From positions 1,834-6,931 of the forward strand of contig QHRT01000272.1 of the NCBI GenBank assembly GCA_003220195.1: a stretch of 5,098 nucleotides of DNA. Direction: 5' to 3'. The DNA comes from Candidatus Rokuibacteriota bacterium. GTDB taxonomy: Bacteria; Methylomirabilota; Methylomirabilia; Rokubacteriales; CSP1-6. The position numbers were made by a program, and so were the translations under genes. The stretch's first letter is position 1. Every line of letters begins with the position of its first letter. The notes beneath the pieces were generated by a model. It was not told the origin of the DNA. It searched no databases and saw nothing but the letters and a program-made list of their open reading frames with translations. Positions 1-5,098 of this stretch are shown in pieces.

Positions 1-1
1 C

Positions 2-58
2 GTCAACGTCCACACGACCACGTATCCCGGAGGCGAGATCCGCGGCCCGATCCACTAG
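2..58 (+). CDS. C-terminal tail of a probable CHRD-domain protein (5' partial)
   Basis: Reading from base 2 gives 18 codons, VNVHTTTYPGGEIRGPIH, and then a TAG stop at 56-58. The pattern V-N-V-H-T-x-x-x-P-G-G-E-I-R-G-x-I is the typical closing strand of CHRD domains, first described in chordin and common in bacterial secreted or envelope proteins of unknown function. Only this tail is in the window, so the start, any signal peptide and the rest of the domain cannot be seen. It points toward the amidase gene and ends 18 bp from that gene's stop. The family call rests on a short but characteristic motif; another protein with a similar ending is possible. Confidence 0.7.
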   Translation, partial: VNVHTTTYPGGEIRGPIH

Positions 59-59
59 G

Positions 60-71
60 TCGCCGCGGCGA
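60..71. repeat. 12-bp perfect palindrome between convergent stop codons
   Basis: TCGCCGCGGCGA equals its own reverse complement. It fills most of the 18-bp gap between the stop of the CHRD-type gene (56-58) and the stop of the amidase (77-79). As RNA it could form only a short stem with a 4-nt loop, and neither side has a T-run, so it is at best a weak bidirectional terminator or transcript-end structure. In DNA this GC-rich a short palindrome can also arise by chance. Confidence 0.35.
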
Positions 72-76
72 TCTGG

Positions 77-1492
77 TCAGGCGTCGGGCGGCCGGCGCGC
101 CGCCCACGGTCGTAGCTTTTCGAACGCGGCCGCCGCGCGGAGCACGAGCGCGTCTTCCAGGCGACGACCCACGATCTGAAGTCCGACCGGCAGCCCGTCC
201 GCGGTCCACCCGGCAGGCACCGAGATCGCCGGCTGCCCGCTGTAATTGAAGGGGTAGCAGAGCGTCCAGCCGAGATGCGTGACGTCGCGGCCTCTCACCT
301 GGCGAGGCCCGACGGTGCCGAGGGGAAACGCCGGAACGCACAGCGTCGGCGTCACCAGCAGGTCGTAGCGTTCGAAGAATCGTCGCAGCGTGTCGACCAT
401 CGCCTGGCGCGCGACGACGGCCTTCAGATGGTCCACCACCGTGAGCTGCGCCGCGGCTTCGGCGTAGGCCACGAGCTCCGGATCCATCAGCGCCTTCTGC
501 TCGGGCGGACGCGCCGCGTGCGCACCCGCCTGCGCGCCGCCGTAGAGCGTTTGCAAGATCCAGGCGGGATCGCCGAGATCAGGACTCTCCTCATCCACCT
601 TCCACCCGGCGCCGGCGAGGGCGCGCGCGGCCGACGTCGCGATGTCGCGCGTCTCCGGCTCCACCGCCGCAAAGCCAAGGTCAGGTGACCACGCGATCCG
701 GATGGAGCGGTCGGCGGGAGACGGCTCGCACGCGAGGAGATGATCGAGGCCGTCATCGGGCAGCGCGAACGGGTCGCGGCGGTCGTACCGCGCGATGACG
801 TTCATCATCAGCGCGACGTCGCGCACGGTCCGCGCGATCGGACACACGTGCGCGGTCAGCTCGTGGCCTCCCGCTGCCGGATACATCGGCACGCGACCGA
901 AGGTCGGCTTCAGGCCCACCAGACCGCAGAAGCTCGCCGGAATCCGGATCGATCCGGCGCCGTCGGAGCCAAGAGCGATCGGCCCGAGCCCGGCCGCCAC
1001 CGCCGCCGCGCCGCCGCCGGTCGAGCCGCCCGGGGTCCGCGTCGGATCCCAGGGATTGCGGGATTCGCCGAAGAGCCGGTTGTCCGTCGAGCCGCGCCAC
1101 GCGAACTCGGGAAGATTCGTCCGGCCGACGAAGATGGCCCCGGATGCTCGCAGCGCCGCGACACCAGGCGCGTCTTCCGGAGGGACGAACTCGGCCATCA
1201 GCCGCGAGCCGAACGTCGTGCGATCGCCGGCGGTCCAGAGATTGTCCTTGATCGACACGGGCACGCCGTGGAGCAGCCCGAGCGGCTCGCCGCGCATCAC
1301 CTGGCTTTCGGCGTCTCGCGCCTTCTGCATCGCGCGCTCGGCGTGCACCAGGACGTAGGCGCCAAGGCGTCCGTTCAGCTTCTCGATCCGACCGAGCACC
1401 GCGCGCGTGATCTCGACCGGGGACAGCTCCCGGCGACGGATCGAGGACGCGAGCTCGACCGCAGAGGTGAAGCAGAGGTCGGTGTCGTTCAC
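77..1492 (-). CDS. Amidase-signature family hydrolase (stand-alone amidase)
   Basis: This 471-aa protein belongs to the amidase signature family, which hydrolyses carboxamide bonds with a Ser-cisSer-Lys triad. The triad is visible as Lys82 (in SIKDN), Ser157 (in GGSTGGG) and Ser181 (in SDGAGSIRIP). The spacings of 75 and 24 residues match those known for GatA and FAAH. The glycine-rich signature core runs over about 154-202, and the conserved C-terminal strands include SGQPAISVPAG (417-427) and GLPVGLQIVG (432-441). There is no signal peptide or membrane segment, so it is probably cytoplasmic. The GTG start at 1490-1492 is preceded by AGGAG with a 7-nt spacer; the frame stays open to about 2041, but that extension lies antisense to the cupin gene and has no amidase similarity. 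No gatB or gatC gene is adjacent, so a free amidase is more likely than the GatA tRNA amidotransferase subunit. The divergent importer operon suggests an imported amide or peptide substrate, but specificity cannot be read from sequence. Confidence 0.93.
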   Translation of the reverse strand: MNDTDLCFTSAVELASSIRRRELSPVEITRAVLGRIEKLNGRLGAYVLVHAERAMQKARDAESQVMRGEPLGLLHGVPVSIKDNLWTAGDRTTFGSRLMAEFVPPEDAPGVAALRASGAIFVGRTNLPEFAWRGSTDNRLFGESRNPWDPTRTPGGSTGGGAAAVAAGLGPIALGSDGAGSIRIPASFCGLVGLKPTFGRVPMYPAAGGHELTAHVCPIARTVRDVALMMNVIARYDRRDPFALPDDGLDHLLACEPSPADRSIRIAWSPDLGFAAVEPETRDIATSAARALAGAGWKVDEESPDLGDPAWILQTLYGGAQAGAHAARPPEQKALMDPELVAYAEAAAQLTVVDHLKAVVARQAMVDTLRRFFERYDLLVTPTLCVPAFPLGTVGPRQVRGRDVTHLGWTLCYPFNYSGQPAISVPAGWTADGLPVGLQIVGRRLEDALVLRAAAAFEKLRPWAARRPPDA

Positions 1493-1499
1493 GGCGCGA

Positions 1500-1504
1500 C
1501 TCCT
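1500..1504 (-). promoter_or_regulatory. Ribosome binding site of the amidase gene, fixes its GTG start
   Basis: The minus strand reads AGGAG here, 7 nt upstream of the GTG at 1490-1492. No in-frame ATG lies nearby: the first internal Met is residue 55, and upstream Met codons lie antisense to the cupin gene. This site therefore decides the GTG start. Confidence 0.75.
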
Positions 1505-1505
1505 G

Positions 1506-1514
1506 TGGTATTTT
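1506..1514 (+). promoter_or_regulatory. Candidate extended -10 promoter element for the cupin-importer operon
   Basis: TGGTATTTT matches an extended -10 layout (TGn followed by TATTTT, which is 4 of 6 to TATAAT). It sits in the only AT-rich patch of the 48-bp divergent gap. Transcription would begin near 1521, leaving a leader of about 20 nt that keeps the cupin ribosome binding site. No convincing -35 box is seen 17 bp upstream. The promoter rules of this organism are unknown, so this is a suggestion only. Confidence 0.3.
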
Positions 1515-1524
1515 GCTTCGCGCC

Positions 1525-1532
1525 AGGGAGGA
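1525..1532 (+). promoter_or_regulatory. Strong ribosome binding site of the cupin gene
   Basis: AGGGAGGA lies 8 nt before the ATG at 1541 and is a near-ideal Shine-Dalgarno sequence. It is the strongest such site in the plus-strand operon. It rules out the much longer upstream open frame (starting near 740), which is antisense to the amidase. Confidence 0.75.
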
Positions 1533-1540
1533 ACACCAGC

Positions 1541-2074
1541 ATGGCGTCGAGGATCGTGACGAAAGAAGAGATGCTGCAACGGGTCGCGAAGTTCCAGCAG
1601 CTCACGCCGAGCTCGCGCCCGCTCGTCGACGCGGTCTTGCCGCAATTCCAGCGGGAGATCTTCAACGTGATCGGTGGCGGCGTCACCGAGGACGCGTCGA
1701 TGAAGGTGCCGATCACCGCCGTCGAAGGGTTCCACCTCTCGATCATCAAGGCCGGACCGAAGAAGGGCACGGGGCTGCACAACCACCGGACCGTCGAGGT
1801 GTTCATGCCGCTCACCGGGACGTGGTCCGTGCAGTGGGGCGACGAAGGCGAAAACGAGCTCACGCTCGGGCAATGGGACGTGATCTCGGTGCCCACCGGC
1901 ATCATGCGCGGCTTCCGGAACGACAGCGCGGAGGAGGCCTACATGCTGGCGATCGTCGGCGGTGACGATCCGGGCCGCGTGGCCTGGTCCGGGGACGTGA
2001 TGAGCGCGGTCCGCGACAAGGGATTCGATCTGGACGAGCACGGCAAGATCGTCGAGCTCGGTGGCGCGCGATGA
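1541..2074 (+). CDS. Small single-domain cupin protein
   Basis: This 177-aa protein has an N-terminal stretch of about 60 residues, partly helical in character, followed by a cupin beta-barrel. Cupin motif 1 is clear: His80-x-His82-x3-Glu86-x6-Gly93, giving two His and one Glu as likely metal ligands. Motif 2 is recognisable at 112-127 (ending PTGIMRGFRN), but the usual ligand His is Arg123 and the usual leading Gly is Trp112. There is no signal peptide, so it is probably cytoplasmic. A strong Shine-Dalgarno sequence lies 8 nt before the ATG. Its TGA (2072-2074) overlaps the ATG of the solute-binding protein gene, making it the first gene of the importer operon. Cupins include dioxygenases, isomerases, decarboxylases and non-enzymatic ligand binders, and nothing here selects one. 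The fold call is firm; the function is unknown. Confidence 0.88.
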   Translation: MASRIVTKEEMLQRVAKFQQLTPSSRPLVDAVLPQFQREIFNVIGGGVTEDASMKVPITAVEGFHLSIIKAGPKKGTGLHNHRTVEVFMPLTGTWSVQWGDEGENELTLGQWDVISVPTGIMRGFRNDSAEEAYMLAIVGGDDPGRVAWSGDVMSAVRDKGFDLDEHGKIVELGGAR

Positions 2075-3582
2075 TGCGCCGGGTCGCCATCGCGGCAGCG
2101 GTCGGGCTCACCATCGCCTGGCTCGCAGCCGGGCCGGCGGCCGCGGCGCCGACCGGCGAAGTGAAGATCGGGCTGGCGGCCGAGCCGAACACGTTCGATC
2201 CGCACCTCACCGTCGGCCGCAACACGCAGATCTTCATCGTCAACGTCTACGACGGCCTCACCGCGCGCGACGCCGAGGGCCACCTGGTTCCCGCGCTCGC
2301 GGAATCGTGGAAAAGACTCAACCCGACGACCTGGCAGTTCACGCTGCGCAAGGGCGTCAAGTTCCACAACGGCGACGACTTCAACGCCGAGTGTGTGAAG
2401 TTCACGCTGGATCGCGCGATCAACCCGGAGACGAAGGCGACGGTCAGCTCCGAGCTCGGCACCATCGCCAGCACCGAGGTCGTGGATCCGTACACCGTCA
2501 ACGTCGTCACGAAGGCGCCGGACTTCCTGCTGCCGGTTCGGCTGGGTGAGCTGTACGGCCTCATGCTGTCGCCGAAGCACACGCAGAGCGTCGGCAAGGA
2601 AGGGATCGCCACCAGACCGAATGGCACCGGGCCGTTCAAGCTCGTCGCCTGGACCAAGAACGAGCAGCTGGTGCTGGAGGCGAACGAGAGTTACTGGCGC
2701 GGCGCGCCGAAGGTAAAGAAGGTCACCGTGCGGCCCATTCTCGAGGACGCGGCGCGGATCGCGGCGCTGCAGACCGGTGAAGTGGACCTGATCTCGCCGA
2801 TTCCCCACGTCCGGATCGCGGAGCTCAAGCGCAACGACAAGCTGGTGATCAAGACCATCCCGGCGCCGCGCATCTTCCACGTCACCATCGACGTGCGGAA
2901 GCCACCCTTCGACCACGTGAAGGTCCGCCAGGCTTTGAACCACGCGGTCGACGTCAACGCGATTCTGAAATCGCTCTACTTCGGCTTCGGCACGCGGCTC
3001 GCGACGGTCGTGGACAAGGGCGCCCTCGGCTACGATCCGGGCGTCGCGCCGTATCCGTACGATCCGAAGAAGGCGAAGCAGCTCCTGACCGACGCGGGGT
3101 TCCCGAACGGGTTCGAGACCGAGTTCGACAGCTTCACCGGCAGCATCGCGGATCATGCGAAGCCCGCGGAGGCGATCGTCGGCTATCTCCAGAAGGCCGG
3201 CGTCAAGGCGAAGCAGAACGTCTTCGAGTTCTCGGCGTTCGGTCCCCGCCGCGTCCAGAACAAGACGTCGCCGCTGTTCATCTACTCGATCGGCGACGCG
3301 TACCTCGAGCCGTCGTGGGTGATCCGCTGGATGACGCAGGGCGGCCTCGGCATGCACTACAAGAACCCGAAGCTGGACGAGATGCTGACCCGCATCGAGG
3401 CCACCGACGATCCGAAGAAGCGCGCGCCGCTCTACACCGACGTGCAGAAACTCCTCCGGGACGAGGCGCCGTTCATCTTCCTGTTCCAGGCCGATTCGGT
3501 CTTCGGGATGTCGAACCGCATCGACTACACGCCGCGGCCCGACGAGACGCAGTGGCTCTATCCGCTCGGACTCAAGGGGTGA
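2071..3582 (+). CDS. ABC transporter solute-binding protein, family 5 (peptide/nickel/opine type)
   Basis: This is the periplasmic receptor of a DppA/OppA-type importer. The 503-aa length is normal for the family. Residues 1-26 are a Sec signal peptide: MMRR, a hydrophobic core, then an Ala-rich end probably cleaved after Ala25. No Cys is present there, so it is not a lipoprotein. Family 5 hallmarks follow: EVKIGLAAEPNTFDP (30-44), the PALAESWKRL region (74-83), WQFTLRKGVKFHNGDDF (88-104), GTGPFKL (185-191), the ANESYWRGAPKV region (204-215) and VRQALNHAVD (285-294). The GDAYLEPSW segment (408-416) falls where family members often have a ligand-contacting Asp. The first ATG (2071) overlaps the cupin stop as ATGA; a second ATG at 2074 would shorten the protein by one residue. 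No strong Shine-Dalgarno precedes it, which suggests translational coupling. Ligands in this family range from peptides to sugars, nickel chelates and opines, so specificity is open. Confidence 0.93.
   Translation: MMRRVAIAAAVGLTIAWLAAGPAAAAPTGEVKIGLAAEPNTFDPHLTVGRNTQIFIVNVYDGLTARDAEGHLVPALAESWKRLNPTTWQFTLRKGVKFHNGDDFNAECVKFTLDRAINPETKATVSSELGTIASTEVVDPYTVNVVTKAPDFLLPVRLGELYGLMLSPKHTQSVGKEGIATRPNGTGPFKLVAWTKNEQLVLEANESYWRGAPKVKKVTVRPILEDAARIAALQTGEVDLISPIPHVRIAELKRNDKLVIKTIPAPRIFHVTIDVRKPPFDHVKVRQALNHAVDVNAILKSLYFGFGTRLATVVDKGALGYDPGVAPYPYDPKKAKQLLTDAGFPNGFETEFDSFTGSIADHAKPAEAIVGYLQKAGVKAKQNVFEFSAFGPRRVQNKTSPLFIYSIGDAYLEPSWVIRWMTQGGLGMHYKNPKLDEMLTRIEATDDPKKRAPLYTDVQKLLRDEAPFIFLFQADSVFGMSNRIDYTPRPDETQWLYPLGLKG
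3574..3579 (+). promoter_or_regulatory. Ribosome binding site of the first permease gene
   Basis: AAGGGG lies inside the last codons of the binding-protein gene, 4 nt before the GTG at 3584. The spacing is slightly short, but no other plausible start is near: the first in-frame ATG is at codon 37, beyond the first membrane helix. It supports the GTG start. Confidence 0.5.
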
Positions 3583-3583
3583 G

Positions 3584-4501
3584 GTGCGCACCTACGTCGC
3601 AGCGCGCCTCGCCACCGCGGTCCTCGTCGTCCTCGGCGTCTCGCTCGTCTCGTTCCTCCTGACGTTCCTCAGCGGTGACCCGGCGGAGATCATGCTGCCG
3701 CCGGGCGCCACCGCGCAGCAGATCGCCAAGTTCCGCGCCGACTGGGGCTTCGACGATCCCCTCTTCGTCCAGTACTGGCGATTCCTCCGGCGGGCGGTGC
3801 ACGGCGACTTCGGCAACTCGTTGCGTCACGGCCAGCCGTCGCTGCCGTTGATCGTGGCGCGGCTGCCGGCGACGCTGCAGCTCACCGTCACCGCGATGCT
3901 GCTCGCGATCGTGCTGGCGGTTCCCCTCGGGGTGCTGGCGGCGACCCGCCGCGGCGGGCCCATCGACCTCTGCGCGATGGGCGTCGCGCTGCTCGGACAA
4001 TCGGTTCCGAACTTCTGGCTCGCGATCATGATGATCCTGGTGTTCGCCGTCGCGTGGGGCCTCTTGCCCACCTCGGGGCGCGGCGGCATCGCGCACGTCG
4101 TGATGCCGGCCGTCGCCATCGCGATCAACCTGATGGCGCTGCTGACCCGCCTGGTCCGCACGACGATGATCGAGGTGCTCGCGGAGGACTACGTGCGCAC
4201 CGGCCGCGCGAAGGGGTTGCGCGAGGTCATGGTGACGGCGCGCCACGCGTTGCCGAACGCTTTGATCCCGCTCGTCACCGTGATCGGCTTGCAGTTCGGC
4301 TTCATCCTCGGCGGCGCCGTCGTCATCGAGACGATCTTCACGTGGCCGGGCGTCGGGCTCTTCACGATCCAGGCGATCCTGAACCGCGACTATCCCGTCG
4401 TGCAGGCCTCGGTGTTCGTCCTGGCGACGGCGGTCGTGCTGATCAACCTGACCGTCGATCTGCTGTACGTCTGGCTGGACCCGCGCATTCGCGTCGGATG
4501 A
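3584..4501 (+). CDS. ABC importer permease, DppB/OppB type
   Basis: This 305-aa inner-membrane permease forms one half of the channel of a peptide-type ABC importer. About six hydrophobic segments are seen, near residues 8-29, 98-120, 133-157, 171-190, 229-250 and 276-297. The loop after the first segment has the family pattern GDPAEIMLPPGAT (31-43), then the DWGFDDPLFVQYWRFL region and GDFGNSL (74-80). The cytoplasmic EAA loop, which docks on the ATPase, spans about 197-228 with DYVRTGRAKGL and a closing ALPNAL. The protein ends in the usual WLDPRIR. The start is GTG, one base after the binding-protein stop, and the TGA (4499-4501) overlaps the ATG of the next permease. Length and order are standard for the family. 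It is named by family only, because the transported solute is unknown. Confidence 0.94.
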   Translation: MRTYVAARLATAVLVVLGVSLVSFLLTFLSGDPAEIMLPPGATAQQIAKFRADWGFDDPLFVQYWRFLRRAVHGDFGNSLRHGQPSLPLIVARLPATLQLTVTAMLLAIVLAVPLGVLAATRRGGPIDLCAMGVALLGQSVPNFWLAIMMILVFAVAWGLLPTSGRGGIAHVVMPAVAIAINLMALLTRLVRTTMIEVLAEDYVRTGRAKGLREVMVTARHALPNALIPLVTVIGLQFGFILGGAVVIETIFTWPGVGLFTIQAILNRDYPVVQASVFVLATAVVLINLTVDLLYVWLDPRIRVG

Positions 4502-5098
4502 ACGGAACGACCGTCGCGGACGATCGAGTCGCGCCCGCGCGGCACCGCGGCGCTTCACGCGTCTGGTGGCGCGCGGCCCATCTCCGGGCCCCCATACTCA
4601 TCGCCGGCATGGTCATCGTCGGCCTGGTGATCGTGACGGCGGTCGCAGCGCCGATGCTGGCCACCTCCGATCCGATCGAGCAGGACCTGTCGGTCGCGCT
4701 CAAGCCGCCGTTCTGGCATGAGGACGGCTCGCTCTCGCACCCGCTGGGCACCGACCATCTCGGCCGCGACGTCTATTCACGAGTCGTGTACGGTGCGCGA
4801 ATCTCCTTGACGATCAGCGTGCTGGCGGCGCTGCTCGGCGCGGCCGTGGGCGTGGCCGCCGGACTCGCAGCCGGCTATCGCGGCGGACGCCTGGACCTCG
4901 TGATCATGCGCATCGTCGATCTGAATCTCGCGTTCCCGCTGATCCTGCTCGCGCTCGCGGTCGTGGCGTTGCTCGGCGCGAATCTCCGCAACCTCGTGAT
5001 CGTGATGGCCATCACCACGTGGATGATCTACGCGCGAGTGGTGCGCGGCGTCAGTCTCACGCTGCGCGAGCAGGAGTTCATCCAGGCGGTGCGCGCGC
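4498..5098 (+). CDS. ABC importer permease, DppC/OppC type (3' partial)
   Basis: The frame from the ATG at 4498 stays open to the window end and gives 200 codons of an expected 280-300. It is the second half of the importer channel. The N-terminal cytoplasmic tail (1-30) precedes a first membrane segment near 32-54 ending in APMLA, typical of the OppC N-terminal domain. Residues 81-104 hold the diagnostic HPLGTDHLGRDVYSRVVYGA motif followed by RISL. Further hydrophobic segments lie near 103-125, 139-160 and 164-182. The window cuts in the EAA loop just after EQEFIQAVRA. Its ATG overlaps the stop of the DppB-type gene as ATGA, and no clear Shine-Dalgarno precedes it, so coupling is likely. One or two ATPase genes should follow beyond the window. 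Confidence 0.94.
   Translation, partial: MNGTTVADDRVAPARHRGASRVWWRAAHLRAPILIAGMVIVGLVIVTAVAAPMLATSDPIEQDLSVALKPPFWHEDGSLSHPLGTDHLGRDVYSRVVYGARISLTISVLAALLGAAVGVAAGLAAGYRGGRLDLVIMRIVDLNLAFPLILLALAVVALLGANLRNLVIVMAITTWMIYARVVRGVSLTLREQEFIQAVRA

Noticed and set aside
983..1036. CCG/GCC-rich run that looks like a simple repeat or structured element
   Set aside because: It encodes the Gly/Ala-rich signature core of the amidase on the minus strand, so protein sequence and codon bias explain it.
77..1492. GatA subunit of the tRNA-dependent amidotransferase
   Set aside because: The catalytic triad spacing fits, but all amidase-signature enzymes share it. No gatC or gatB gene adjoins, and the neighbours are a cupin and an importer.
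740..1540. Plus-strand open frame running across the amidase gene and into the cupin frame
   Set aside because: The part before 1541 is antisense to the amidase and Arg/His-rich. The cupin has its own strong Shine-Dalgarno sequence and ATG, and cupin similarity begins only after that.
1939..3591. Long minus-strand open frame (550 codons) opposite the solute-binding protein gene
   Set aside because: It is antisense to a gene with clear family motifs. Its translation is dominated by Arg, Asp, Glu, Val and Leu with no recognisable domain, as expected from high GC at third codon positions.
3572..4558. Minus-strand frame (328 codons) rich in Arg, Asp, His and Gln opposite the DppB-type permease
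   Set aside because: The low-complexity charged composition is the mirror of a hydrophobic membrane protein gene in GC-rich DNA. No start context or homology is evident.

Overview
The window is GC-rich (roughly two thirds G+C by eye) and almost fully coding, with 1-4 nt junctions inside its operon. It has the look of chromosomal DNA from a high-GC, probably soil or sediment, Gram-negative-type bacterium. The substrate-binding protein has an ordinary Sec signal peptide and no lipobox cysteine, which suggests a periplasm. A lineage such as Rokubacteria/Methylomirabilota or a high-GC proteobacterium would fit the gene content, but the sequence alone does not settle this. I see no tRNA, rRNA, CRISPR array, insertion sequence or other sign of mobility.

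Layout. (1) Positions 2-58 (+) hold the last 18 codons of a gene whose C-terminus resembles a CHRD-domain protein. (2) It converges on a complete amidase-signature hydrolase on the minus strand (77-1492), with only 18 bp between the two stop codons; most of that gap is a perfect 12-bp palindrome. (3) A 48-bp divergent region (1493-1540) carries both ribosome binding sites and an AT-rich extended -10-like element. (4) From 1541 onward a plus-strand operon encodes a small cupin (1541-2074), a family-5 periplasmic solute-binding protein (2071-3582), a DppB/OppB-type permease (3584-4501) and a DppC/OppC-type permease cut off by the window end (4498-5098). The junctions are ATGA overlap, 1-nt gap, and ATGA overlap, so the operon is probably translationally coupled. 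The ATPase genes (DppD/DppF type) are expected downstream but lie outside the window.

How the genes may work together. The importer would bring a small peptide, amide or related solute into the cytoplasm. The amidase lacks a signal peptide and could hydrolyse the imported compound. The cupin, tied to the binding-protein gene, could be an accessory enzyme or ligand-binding protein for the same substrate. This pathway reading is inference from neighbourhood only.

The families are all well known and I do not see an undescribed system here. The points most worth a second look are the cupin with Arg in place of the motif-2 metal-ligand His, its tight coupling to an importer, and the very short divergent control region.
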